Source: Aquirhabdus parva (GTDB taxonomy: Bacteria; Pseudomonadota; Gammaproteobacteria; Pseudomonadales; Moraxellaceae). From it: a stretch of 64,000 nucleotides of DNA. A program made the position numbers and the translations under genes. How positions within the stretch are numbered: the stretch's first letter is position 1; each line of letters begins with the position of its first letter. Shown one piece after another: positions 56,297 through 64,000 of this stretch. The notes under the pieces are model-generated. The model searched no databases. It worked only from the letters and a program-made list of their open reading frames with translations, and was not told the origin of the DNA. Where the stretch lies: assembly GCF_003351745.1 (NCBI RefSeq), contig NZ_CP031222.1, positions 3,268,207-3,332,206 on the forward strand, read 5' to 3'.

Positions 56297-57397
56297 TTAA
56301 CCCTTCAAACTCGCCCGCAATTCGCTCGGACTTTGCTTCTTGACCCGTTTAAAGGCACGCGAGAATGCTGACAAATCGCTATAGCCCAATTGCTTGGCGA
56401 TATTGGACAAGGGTAATGACGTGCTGATCAATAGCGTTTCGGCACGTTCCATCCGCACCTCCTCAATCAGCTTAGACAACGTATAGCCTTCTTCTGATAA
56501 ACGCCTGCTTAAGGTGCGCGTTGATAACGCGAGCATGTCGGCAATCTGTGCAGATTCAGGGTAATTGCCTTGCTCGACATAAGCGGATAACAAACGCCGC
56601 ACGCGCACAGCGACTTGATTATAGCTATGTAATAACAATAGCTTGCTATCAAGCATTGATTCCAGAGTCAGGCGAGTACTGCGGTTGCGCGTGACCAAAG
56701 GAAAGTGCAAGCCCTCACGTGGCAGTATTAATTGATCCTCCAAACTCGAAAATTTTAAGGACACATTATTATATTTTTGATAAGACTCAATCTTGCCGCG
56801 TGGAGAATGGCGAAAATGAACCTCGGCCCCAAGCAATTGGCTAAGCGCTTTGCCTTGTGACGTTGTCTCAGAAAACTGCACCACTTTAAGAATGTTGCCG
56901 ATCACCACTTCTACCAACGTCTCGTCAAACGGACTGCCAAGACGCACCAGTGTTTTGACACGGATATACACTTTATTGCCGCGATCCTCTCGCAAGAGTT
57001 CAATACACGGCATAATCAACGGGAAATAGCGCAGGCCAATGTCCAGCGCATCACCAAGCGTATCTGCGCTCATCACTGCCATACCCACCATGCCATTGAT
57101 CGTCACTGGCATATAGCGCATAAGTTGCCTTGAGGCGGGCTCATCACTGTTTAGGTATTGTTTTGAAAACTCCATCAACGCCACAAACTGCGGGATGGTC
57201 AGTCGGGTCTCAGGATCATTGATTTCGGCGAGGGTCAGTCCACAATGCTGATAGATCAGTTGAACATCCCCATCGCACGCACGGACCAGCCCTTCCACCA
57301 TTTCCAGATACTGAATCGGAAAGGTAATCAATGAAGACGAGCGAATGACAACAGGGCTGGGCAAAATGGTCAAATCTCCAAAGGCATAAAAAAGCAC
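56297..57397 (-). CDS. AraC-family regulator of OruR type, copy 1
   Basis: A 366-residue regulator. The N-terminal 190 residues are an arabinose-binding-like domain of the OruR/ArgR group (FPIQYLEMVEGLVRACDGDV; MPVTINGMVGMAVMSADTLG). The C-terminal 100 residues hold two helix-turn-helix motifs (TRTLSRRLSEEGYTLSKLIE and SNIAKQLGYSDLSAFSRAFK). Its end KKQSPSELRASLKG is nearly the same as that of the next gene, so the two arose by tandem duplication. Such regulators control amino-acid, alkane or fatty-acid genes. Confidence 0.88.
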   Translation of the reverse strand: MLFYAFGDLTILPSPVVIRSSSLITFPIQYLEMVEGLVRACDGDVQLIYQHCGLTLAEINDPETRLTIPQFVALMEFSKQYLNSDEPASRQLMRYMPVTINGMVGMAVMSADTLGDALDIGLRYFPLIMPCIELLREDRGNKVYIRVKTLVRLGSPFDETLVEVVIGNILKVVQFSETTSQGKALSQLLGAEVHFRHSPRGKIESYQKYNNVSLKFSSLEDQLILPREGLHFPLVTRNRSTRLTLESMLDSKLLLLHSYNQVAVRVRRLLSAYVEQGNYPESAQIADMLALSTRTLSRRLSEEGYTLSKLIEEVRMERAETLLISTSLPLSNIAKQLGYSDLSAFSRAFKRVKKQSPSELRASLKG

Positions 57398-57481
57398 TAT
57401 ACGCTCGTCACCAGCATTTGGCAGAAAGTACGATGCTCTCCACTCAATTCACTTCTGGCTGACAACACCCAACAAGAGGGA

Positions 57482-58588
57482 TCAGGGTTTCAAGCTCGCC
57501 CGCAGCTCACTCGGACTTTGCTTCTTGACCCGCTTAAAGGCGCGCGAGAACGCCGACAAATCACTATAGCCTAATTGCTTGGCGATATTAAATAAGGAAA
57601 GCTGCGTACCGATCAACAGCATCTCTGCACGCTCCATCCGCAGCTCTTCCATCAGTTTGGATAGGCTATGGCCTTCCTCAGACAGGCGTCTGCTAAGCGT
57701 GCGTGTGGACATCGCCATCGCATCGGCAATCTGCTGGGGATCAGGAAAGTGACTGAGCGCCGCAGATCCCGATAGCAAGCGCCGTACTCGTACTGCGACC
57801 TCATCATGCTTCTGCATCAATTGCAGTTTGGTCTCAAGCATCGTCTCCAGTGCCATGCGCGTACTGCGGTTACGCGTCACCAGCGGTCGGCTTAACACCT
57901 CCCGGGCAAAGATCATTTGATTATCCAGACACAAGAATTTAATCGACGTATGGCAGAACCGCTGATACACATCAGCATCACCAACGCAGGCATGACGGAA
58001 GTGCACTTCACTGCCCAATATTTCAGAGATCTCTTTGCCATTGACTGGCGTCTCGGAGAAGCGGACCATTTTGAAGAAATTACCGATCACCACTTCAATC
58101 ATCGTCTCATCAAAAGGGCTGCCGAAACTTGCCAGATTGCGTACATGAATAAAGACTTTATTTCCCCGATTCTCTCGCGTCAGTTCAATGCAAGGCAGGA
58201 TGAGTGAGAAGTAGCGCAGGGTAATATCCAGCGCATCGCCCAGCGTGTCCGCGCTGATACTTGCCATACCGAGCATGCCGTGAATGGTGACCGGCATATG
58301 GCGTAACATCTGGATTGACGCAGGTTCTGCGCAGTTCATATGCTCTTTGGCAATCTGCATTAGCTCGGCAAATTGAGACAAACTGATCCGCGTCTCAGGA
58401 TTATCCAGCTCATGTTGCTCAAGCTGAGCACGCACGTAGATCTGCTGGACATCCCCACCGCGCAGGCGCACCAGCGCCTCTACCATTTCGACGTATTGAA
58501 TAGGAAAGGTAAAGGGCGATGAAGAGCGAATGATTGAGCTTCTCAAAAATGTAGTCATGTCTGTATAGCAACACAAGACACTGTACAC
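57482..58588 (-). CDS. AraC-family regulator of OruR type, copy 2
   Basis: A 368-residue paralogue of 56297-57397 with the same domains and order; the DNA-binding segment SNIAKQLGYSDLSAFSRAFK is shared except for one residue (FNIAKQ). The N-terminal sensor domain has drifted further (VEALVRLRGGDVQQIYVRAQ). It is 84 bp upstream of copy 1 on the same strand, so they may be co-transcribed. A rubredoxin remnant lies just upstream, a hint that this regulator once controlled an alkane hydroxylase locus (as AlkR does); the link is inference. Confidence 0.86.
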   Translation of the reverse strand: MYSVLCCYTDMTTFLRSSIIRSSSPFTFPIQYVEMVEALVRLRGGDVQQIYVRAQLEQHELDNPETRISLSQFAELMQIAKEHMNCAEPASIQMLRHMPVTIHGMLGMASISADTLGDALDITLRYFSLILPCIELTRENRGNKVFIHVRNLASFGSPFDETMIEVVIGNFFKMVRFSETPVNGKEISEILGSEVHFRHACVGDADVYQRFCHTSIKFLCLDNQMIFAREVLSRPLVTRNRSTRMALETMLETKLQLMQKHDEVAVRVRRLLSGSAALSHFPDPQQIADAMAMSTRTLSRRLSEEGHSLSKLMEELRMERAEMLLIGTQLSLFNIAKQLGYSDLSAFSRAFKRVKKQSPSELRASLKP

Positions 58589-58656
58589 CTGTCGCCAACA
58601 TTTGACTTAATTTGCCAATCTGAGTAGTCGTTGGCGAAAATGGAACCTAGACTTCG

Positions 58657-58749
58657 CTAGATTTCGACCATTTGAAAATCGAGCTTCGCAACACCGCAAT
58701 CTGGGCAGACCCAGCTCTCACGGATATCTTCCCATCGCCAAGGTGGGAC
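58657..58749 (-). pseudogene. Rubredoxin remnant (C-terminal half only)
   Basis: Thirty codons read [20 protein letters not shown] followed by [10 protein letters not shown] and a stop. This is the C-terminal half of a rubredoxin with its second CPDCG iron-binding knuckle. An in-frame stop (58750-58752) directly precedes it, and the N-terminal CxxC knuckle is not found upstream, so the gene is a relic. Rubredoxins pass electrons to alkane hydroxylase AlkB/AlkM. Confidence 0.72.
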
Positions 58750-58786
58750 CTAATGAATTTCGATTGGGTTTAAAACAAGACTGAAC

Positions 58787-59746
58787 CTACATCTTCGGCA
58801 GGTCAAACTCAATAATCTCTTCGGTCTTCACCCCGCGCGTCACGCCCCGATCCGGATCGACATAAGGGGTGTAGACATAGTGCATCACCGCATCCCGCGC
58901 CGCCATATCCAGCGCTTCCGAACCCGATGAACGATGGATGGTGACATTGGTGACTTTGCCTTCATCATCGACAGAGGCCCAAACGATCACGACCCCAAAC
59001 TCGCGATTGGCCAGTGAGGTTTTGGGATAGACCGGCTCACTTTTCTTGACGATTTTGAGCTGGTGAAAATTATTCATCAGATAGAATTGACCAATATTCT
59101 GCGGGCGATCGGGATCGATCTGTCGGTTCTGTGCTGCAAGCAGGGTCTCAGCCTTAATTTGCTCAGCCGTTTTGGTTTGTACGGGGGGCACGAAGCCTGC
59201 ACTGACTGCTTTGTCTTTCCAGAATTTGGCGAGTCCAGAATTCTGAGCCACGCCTTCGCCTTTTTCATACATGCCGCCCACTTCCCACTGCGCTTGTATC
59301 GAATTCTGCTGTGCTGCCATGAGCAACCAGTTAAAGGCTTCGGTGGTGTTTTCCTCCATACCTAAGCCTTTTTCAGCCATAAAGGCAAGATTATGTTCGG
59401 CGGGAACAAAGTTCTGCGCAGCGGCTTTACGATACCAACTGACGGCGGTCACATAACTTTGTGGAACCCCATAGCCGTGATAGCTCATAAAGCCAAGCTT
59501 AAACTGTGCAGCTGCATTGCCCTGTTCTGCTGATTTGCGATACCACTGCAAAGCCTGAGCATAATCCTTAGACACGCCTTGTCCAAACTCATACAGTTGT
59601 CCTAACTGGACTTGAGCTAGAGGATTGCCCTGAGTTGCTGCTGCCGTGATTGCGGTCAGATCAATAGGTCCGGTTTGATTCACCGCATAAGCCGCTGTAT
59701 AGGATGCGGCACCAATAATCAGACCACAAATAACCGTCTTAAACAT
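58787..59746 (-). CDS. Sel1-repeat protein with TonB-type C-terminal domain
   Basis: A 319-residue exported protein. After a signal peptide (VICGLIIGAASYTAAYA) come four Sel1-like repeats (for example GNPLAQVQLGQLYEFGQG and GNAAAQFKLGFMSYHGYG), which are helical protein-binding modules. The last 95 residues (KKSEPVYPKTSLANREFGVV, VIHYVYTPYVDPDRG-like end) form a TonB C-terminal-type domain. The fusion suggests a periplasmic adaptor that contacts an outer-membrane receptor or the envelope, without an inner-membrane ExbB/D anchor in view. Stands alone on the minus strand. Confidence 0.83.
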   Translation of the reverse strand: MFKTVICGLIIGAASYTAAYAVNQTGPIDLTAITAAATQGNPLAQVQLGQLYEFGQGVSKDYAQALQWYRKSAEQGNAAAQFKLGFMSYHGYGVPQSYVTAVSWYRKAAAQNFVPAEHNLAFMAEKGLGMEENTTEAFNWLLMAAQQNSIQAQWEVGGMYEKGEGVAQNSGLAKFWKDKAVSAGFVPPVQTKTAEQIKAETLLAAQNRQIDPDRPQNIGQFYLMNNFHQLKIVKKSEPVYPKTSLANREFGVVIVWASVDDEGKVTNVTIHRSSGSEALDMAARDAVMHYVYTPYVDPDRGVTRGVKTEEIIEFDLPKM

Positions 59747-59886
59747 GCCGCAATCCTTGGTGAGTGTTTCTGAATTTTAATTCACTCTTATATCCTGTAC
59801 GGCGGCAGGGCGTCCAGTCTAAATCCATCAATTCGTGCTTGATTTGCAATAAAAAAAAGACCCACGCCTGTGAGTCTGTCAATACG

Positions 59887-59926
59887 ACAAAAAAGTGCGC
59901 TGGGGCGGCTGATGCGACCCCAGCGT
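59887..59926 (-). terminator. Rho-independent terminator of the monooxygenase operon
   Basis: cgctgggg (59898-59905) pairs with ccccagcg (59918-59925); on the minus strand the hairpin runs into a six-T tract. It lies 18 bp after the monooxygenase stop. Confidence 0.87.
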
Positions 59927-59943
59927 TGAAGATGGCTCTATTT

Positions 59944-61434
59944 TTATTTAGACGCGATATAGCTCACGTGATAATCATCAAGATTCAATGCGGTGAGTCT
60001 TTGCTTGAGTTTCTTCAATGACCATGGCCATGCGGCAAAGTTGCGGCCGTTTTGATCAAGGTAGTAGCTCTTGCAACCCCCACTGTTAAACACGGTGGTT
60101 TTGATGTGCTTTTGCACAAGATCGTTGTGCTTCTTGATCACGTCCGATTTCACTGCAAGCTTGCTGATGCCTTGCTCTTTGATCTTTAGCAGACCATCGA
60201 TAATGAAGTCGAGCTGTGCTTCAGCCAAGCCAATGAATGAATCATAAACAAGAACATTTGGACCCAGCACCAAGAACGCATTGGGCGTATTTTCAAGGCT
60301 AGTGCCAAGGTAAGCTTCAGGCGAAGTATCTTTCCAAAGGTCCGCCAACACCACGCCTTTTTCATTGGTGACTTTTCTACCGATAGGCGGATGCGACACT
60401 TCAAAACCCGTACCCCAGATGATCACATCCACTTCATGGCGCTCGCCATTGGCGGCAATCACGGTGTTGCCTTCAACCTTCACCAGACCATGCGGAATCA
60501 GATGCGTATTGTCCTGCTGCAGCGCTGGGTAGTAGTCGTTGGCAAACAGAATCCGCTTACAACCGACCAGAAAGTTTGGTGTCACATCTTTCAAAAGGGT
60601 CGCGTCTTTGACTTGGAGCTTAAGCAATTGCTTGCCCACTTCATTAACTGGCTTTAAGAACTTCGGATTACGCAAACCAAAGTTGATGATATTAAGTGAC
60701 GTAGCTACTGACTTGCGCCAGCTTTGTTGGATGATCGGCATATTTTCCATCACCGATTTGCCGGTTTTGCCGAGATTCATATCAGGCTTTGGCAACACCC
60801 ACGGTGCGGTACGCTGGAATACATACAACTCTTTCGCCAAAGGCTGAATACGCGGAACAAACTGAATGGCAGAAGCACCCGTGCCGATCACCGCAATGCG
60901 CTTGCCTGCCAAATCATAGTCATGATTCCAGCGTGCGGAGTGGAACATTTCACCCGTAAAGGTGTCCAAACCGTCGATCTTCGGAATCTGCGCTTCGGTG
61001 ATCGGACCGGTGGCAAAGATGACGGTACGAGACAGGTATTGCCCCAGTGTCGTATCCAACACCCATAAATGCTGCGCTTCATCCCATACCGCTTTGAGCA
61101 ATTCATTGTTAAACTCAATCAGGGGTTCTACATCAAATTTCTTACTGACATCTTCAAGATAGCTCAAAATCTCAGGTTGCTTGGCAAACAAGTGGCTCCA
61201 CTTGGCGCTCGGCGCAAACGAATAGGAATACAGTGCAGACGGCACATCACAGCCACAACCGGGATAGGTATTCTCACGCCATGTGCCGCCGACGCGACTG
61301 GCTTTTTCAATAATCTTAAAATTGTGATAGCCCGCTTTATTCAGTTTGATCGCTGCTGCAATCCCGGAAATCCCCGCGCCGATAATCAGCGTGTCAAAAA
61401 TATGCGCACTTTGCTTTTTAGCGTTTGAAGTCAT
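59944..61434 (-). CDS. almA: AlmA/Baeyer-Villiger-type flavin monooxygenase
   Basis: A 496-residue NADPH- and FAD-dependent monooxygenase. It has two dinucleotide folds (LIIGAGISGIAAAIKLN at residue 17 and AVIGTGASAIQFVP near 183) and the Baeyer-Villiger fingerprint FTGEMFHSARWNHD near 165. GGTWRENTYPGCGCDVPS near 50 is typical of the group. The length and the neighbours match AlmA, a long-chain n-alkane monooxygenase of Acinetobacter. It is the last gene of an operon with a short-chain dehydrogenase and a ferritin-like hydrolase. The symbol is given because context and size agree; a different ketone substrate remains possible. Confidence 0.72.
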   Translation of the reverse strand: MTSNAKKQSAHIFDTLIIGAGISGIAAAIKLNKAGYHNFKIIEKASRVGGTWRENTYPGCGCDVPSALYSYSFAPSAKWSHLFAKQPEILSYLEDVSKKFDVEPLIEFNNELLKAVWDEAQHLWVLDTTLGQYLSRTVIFATGPITEAQIPKIDGLDTFTGEMFHSARWNHDYDLAGKRIAVIGTGASAIQFVPRIQPLAKELYVFQRTAPWVLPKPDMNLGKTGKSVMENMPIIQQSWRKSVATSLNIINFGLRNPKFLKPVNEVGKQLLKLQVKDATLLKDVTPNFLVGCKRILFANDYYPALQQDNTHLIPHGLVKVEGNTVIAANGERHEVDVIIWGTGFEVSHPPIGRKVTNEKGVVLADLWKDTSPEAYLGTSLENTPNAFLVLGPNVLVYDSFIGLAEAQLDFIIDGLLKIKEQGISKLAVKSDVIKKHNDLVQKHIKTTVFNSGGCKSYYLDQNGRNFAAWPWSLKKLKQRLTALNLDDYHVSYIASK

Positions 61435-61463
61435 GCTTAAAACCTTAATTGATCATCGATATT

Positions 61464-62294
61464 TTATTTAAAGAACTGATACGACGTACCCAGAAAGCGG
61501 GCATAAAGACTGGGTGATGTGCGTTTCATCAACCAGAACAGCTTCGCATCGATTTGCGGGATCGTATACAGATCGCCACTATCCAGACGATTTAAGGTTA
61601 AATTCGCGACAGAATCACTGGTGGTGAAGGCATAGTTGGTCAGCGCAGTATCGGCAAGCTTAGAGTAGCGTCCAGGGATACGACCATTTTTGATAATATT
61701 GGTCGGCACCAGTGTGGGACACAGCACATTGACCTTGATCTTGAACTTACGCAGCTCAGCAGACAGTGTTTCGGACAGCGACAGCACACCCGCTTTGGTG
61801 ACGTTATACGCGGTCATTTCTGGGGCGGCAGCATAAGATGCGGCAGAAGCGACATTGATAATCGCGCCAAAACCTTGTGCTTTAAACTTCGGCACAAAGT
61901 AATGGCAGCCATGAATCACGCCCCATAGGTTGACGTGCATACACCATTTCCAGTCATCCAGCGTCAGTTCATCAAACTTACCGCCCAAACCCACACCGGC
62001 ATTGTTGATCACCAGCGTGGTTGGATGTCCCATCAGCACTTCAGCTTGATCAGCAAGCGCTTTCACTTCTTCAGCGTTGCCTACATCACATTGCACGGCA
62101 TAACCTGTTGCACCTACGCCTTTGAGCAAGGCAACGGTTTCCTCCGCAGCCGCCTGATTGATATCTGCACAGACTACCGTACCGCCACGCTTGCCCAGCT
62201 CTAATGCAAAGCTACGACCAATCCCACTCCCCGCGCCAGTCACGACTGCGTAGGCTTGGTGACTGGTTTTTTGCTTTTTACTAAATAAACTCAT
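61464..62294 (-). CDS. Short-chain dehydrogenase/reductase
   Basis: A 276-residue classical SDR starting at 62294 (MSLFSKKQKT). Cofactor motif TGAGSGIG near residue 20, NNAGVG near 100, and catalytic Ser, Tyr, Lys of ASAASYAA and YNVTKAG near 155-170. The Asp in CADINQ after the second strand suggests NAD preference. It lies between the monooxygenase and the hydrolase in one operon and could oxidise alcohols to the ketone or aldehyde made or used by them. Confidence 0.9.
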   Translation of the reverse strand: MSLFSKKQKTSHQAYAVVTGAGSGIGRSFALELGKRGGTVVCADINQAAAEETVALLKGVGATGYAVQCDVGNAEEVKALADQAEVLMGHPTTLVINNAGVGLGGKFDELTLDDWKWCMHVNLWGVIHGCHYFVPKFKAQGFGAIINVASAASYAAAPEMTAYNVTKAGVLSLSETLSAELRKFKIKVNVLCPTLVPTNIIKNGRIPGRYSKLADTALTNYAFTTSDSVANLTLNRLDSGDLYTIPQIDAKLFWLMKRTSPSLYARFLGTSYQFFK

Positions 62295-62353
62295 AATGAT
62301 TCCAAACACGTATTGTTGTTATGACATTGATAAACAGGTATGGGCTTGACTGT

Positions 62354-63319
62354 TCAAGCCGCTCTGACCTTAGGAACCACTTCTTTAATGAAGTAAGGCG
62401 TCAACAAACCCGTTTCAGGATCTAGCAGACGCTCTTTGTAGTAAGCCAGATACTCAGAGGTATCGTGGTCGTTCGGATGGAAGTCTGGGCGCAAGTAATC
62501 GAGGATGTGACCCACAGTACTGCCATATACGCCATCTTTAGGACCCAGTAACAGCGCTGCACTGCGTTTGACATCTCGCCAATAGCTGAGACTCCACAGA
62601 TTGCTCGGCTTTCTGAAGAACGGAATCAGCACGCCGCCCAGTGGCACCAAGAACATGATGGTAATGAACGCTGCCGCAAAGCCCGTGATACGCAGTGCAT
62701 AATTACCAGAGAGGGTCTGATAGACATCATAAGCAATGTCTTTATGCTCAGACTCTTCGAGCATATGCCACATCCAAAGGCCGCGCTGACGGTCATCCTG
62801 ACTGTAGAAGAAATTGGCTTCATGCTTCATCATGAACTCAGCCAGCACTGCGGTGAAGTGCTCAATCCCTGCCATCAACGACAGTTTCATCGGTTGCGGA
62901 AACTTGAGGAAGCCGTAGTTGAATACGTTGCGGGCCAAAAAGCGGTAGAAGGTGACTGGAAAGTCTTTTGCTTTCAGGATCTCATTCCACTCTTCATGGA
63001 CTTTAGAATGCAAGGCTTCTTGACCAATTAACGCAGTCACACGTTGCTTAAGAATCGGGTCGGTCAGGAAATCGCGATGATAGCGCGCAGTCTCAATCAC
63101 AAGGTCTTCACCAAAGGTCAGAAAAATGGATAGCGCTTGAAAATAAGCACTCGCCAATTCTGCATTCATATAGAAGTCAGGATCTGCTTCGTCCGCGTTG
63201 AATTTAAAATCAAAGTGACGAATAGGGACTAAGCCCTTTTTAGAAAAATCTGTAGTGACCGCTTGGTTTTTGGTTTTGAATTTACCAAAAACGGAACTTT
63301 TGATTGCTGGAGCGTTCAT
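62354..63319 (-). CDS. Ferritin-like metal-dependent hydrolase family protein
   Basis: A 321-residue protein of the family of predicted metal-dependent hydrolases (Metal_hydrol, PF10118 type). Its helices carry carboxylate/His pairs able to hold a di-iron site: GQEALHSKVHEEWNE near 98, GIEHFTAVLAEF near 150, MLEESEHKDIAYD near 190. One or two hydrophobic segments (AAAFITIMFLVPLGGVLIPF near 218) may anchor it to the membrane. It is first in the operon with the dehydrogenase and the monooxygenase. The reaction is unknown; the neighbours point to alkane or fatty-chain oxidation. Confidence 0.85.
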   Translation of the reverse strand: MNAPAIKSSVFGKFKTKNQAVTTDFSKKGLVPIRHFDFKFNADEADPDFYMNAELASAYFQALSIFLTFGEDLVIETARYHRDFLTDPILKQRVTALIGQEALHSKVHEEWNEILKAKDFPVTFYRFLARNVFNYGFLKFPQPMKLSLMAGIEHFTAVLAEFMMKHEANFFYSQDDRQRGLWMWHMLEESEHKDIAYDVYQTLSGNYALRITGFAAAFITIMFLVPLGGVLIPFFRKPSNLWSLSYWRDVKRSAALLLGPKDGVYGSTVGHILDYLRPDFHPNDHDTSEYLAYYKERLLDPETGLLTPYFIKEVVPKVRAA

Positions 63320-63502
63320 AGCAATTCCTTTAACTTAAGCAGTTGGAGAATGTGTTGTGAGGGTCTGGCGTCGTTCTGTCATCTTCAGGCAAGAACGTCG
63401 GACACGCGTTCATCTCTCTTGCAATACCTGAGATGGCAATGTCGTTGATCATCCTATTTACAAATTAGCAGACGGTCTTGGGCTGACGGAATTTGTAGTC
63501 AT

Positions 63503-63537
63503 TGACTTACAGTATCCTATACCGAACTTTTGTTCGG
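63503..63537. promoter_or_regulatory. Palindromic operator upstream of the monooxygenase operon
   Basis: ccgaac-tttt-gttcgg (63522-63537) is a perfect 6-4-6 inverted repeat about 200 bp before the hydrolase start. A TTGACT at 63503 lies beside it on the plus strand. The dyad is of the size bound by TetR-type regulators. No such regulator is encoded within the visible sequence here. Confidence 0.45.
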
Positions 63538-63803
63538 ATTCAATTCGGGTAATCCCTAGTTACCAAACCCAACCAACCGCTTGCTTGGTATGGCTCAGGG
63601 CTTGCAAATACTGTGGGTGCGCTTGGGGTTGTTCTGATTTTTTTGGGTGAGATTCGGGGGTTGAGGAGGACTGGATCGGGTTTCATGCACTCGAGAAATG
63701 TGATCAAGTCGGCGAATTACACAAAACTTGAGACAGATAGCCTCATACAGATGTATGAATCCATTAAGAACGTTATCTAAATACCATTTATTCGTATCTC
63801 AAT

Positions 63804-63865
63804 TTAATGCAACAAAACAGTTGCATTAAATTTTACTTAATGCATAATGCAACTACTAGGTTGCA
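63804..63865 (+). promoter_or_regulatory. Two tandem TGCAAC-N6-GTTGCA operators
   Basis: ttaatgcaac-aaaaca-gttgcattaa (63804-63829) has 10-bp arms; tgcaac-tactag-gttgca (63848-63865) shares the inner hexamers and the 6-base spacer. The centres are 40 bp apart, near four helical turns. They end 35 bp before the SRPBCC start, a good place for repression. A dimeric winged-helix (ArsR-like) or TetR regulator is likely; such regulators often accompany SRPBCC genes. Confidence 0.6.
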
Positions 63866-63900
63866 CTTAATGCACCACTCATAAAATAGGAGCAAAGATA

Positions 63901-64000
63901 ATGTTCGATATTTTGCACAAACTGGGCATTCAATCGACGTCTGTCGATGATGTCTATCAGTCCCTCACCACACGGGAAGGTCTGTCAGGGTGGTGGGCTA
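63901..64000 (+). CDS. Start of an SRPBCC (START/Bet v1-like) domain protein
   Basis: The first 33 codons are visible and the window ends inside the gene. The ATG at 63901 has TAGGAG 8 bases before it. The start MFDILHKLGI is followed by VDDVYQSLTTREGLSGWW, the beginning of an AHSA1/activator-of-Hsp90-like SRPBCC fold in which the TxExxxxWW segment is very common. Function in such bacterial proteins is usually unknown; many bind hydrophobic ligands. Tandem operators lie upstream. Confidence 0.72.
   Translation, partial: MFDILHKLGIQSTSVDDVYQSLTTREGLSGWWA

Overview
The window reads as the chromosome of an aerobic gammaproteobacterium close to Acinetobacter (Moraxellaceae, with a GC content nearer 50% than typical Acinetobacter). 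The support is a class Ia NrdA with two ATP-cones and a small conserved gene between nrdA and nrdB, a monomeric NADP-isocitrate dehydrogenase, FilA-like secreted proteins, 118-residue Roadblock proteins beside a Ras-like GTPase, and an AlmA-type monooxygenase operon. The placement is inferred from protein resemblance; no rRNA or tRNA gene is present.

Layout. 1-6545: the end of an M66-like secreted protease, then nrdA / small gene / nrdB, with a NrdR-box pair and a DnaA box before nrdA and a DnaA-like box before nrdB. 6529-8372: an AT-rich two-gene signalling insert (membrane-anchored receiver plus histidine-kinase-like ATPase) bracketed by a 17-bp direct repeat of the nrdB 3' end. 8480-16978: a GNAT acetyltransferase, katG, icd, and a cupin/DinB-SCP2 operon divergent from a TetR regulator. 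16972-22279: an HDAC-like amidohydrolase with an unknown partner, then a Ras-like GTPase, its companion and two Roadblock paralogues with a ribbon-helix-helix regulator. 22600-22750: a likely small structured RNA. 22946-33191: assorted metabolic and regulatory genes, including a LysR-divergent pair, an alcohol dehydrogenase, a DMT exporter, a group A flavin monooxygenase, a riboflavin synthase and a periplasmic chorismate mutase. 33384-36660: a YdeP-type molybdoenzyme with its sulfurtransferase FdhD. 38159-42921: a kinase / glycerol-3-phosphate dehydrogenase / alkyl-DHAP-synthase-like operon.

42980-54321 is the most unusual region. It is a polymorphic-toxin island with one full-length, Sec-exported Rhs protein and its immunity gene, plus three orphan Rhs tips, each followed by its own candidate immunity gene, all on the minus strand. 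A 195-bp sequence lies just 3' of two toxin-immunity pairs, so it brackets a 7.2-kb unit holding the full rhs gene; a 34-bp piece of it also flanks an inserted serine-hydrolase gene. Two of the orphan toxins are broken by single-base changes in homopolymer runs close to their ends.

54452-64000: a FilA-like secreted pair, two tandem OruR-type AraC regulators, a rubredoxin gene remnant, a Sel1-TonB protein, and an operon of ferritin-like hydrolase, short-chain dehydrogenase and AlmA/Baeyer-Villiger-type monooxygenase, preceded by a palindrome. The window ends inside an SRPBCC gene that lies behind two tandem TGCAAC-N6-GTTGCA operators. Together the last block suggests long-chain alkane or lipid oxidation.
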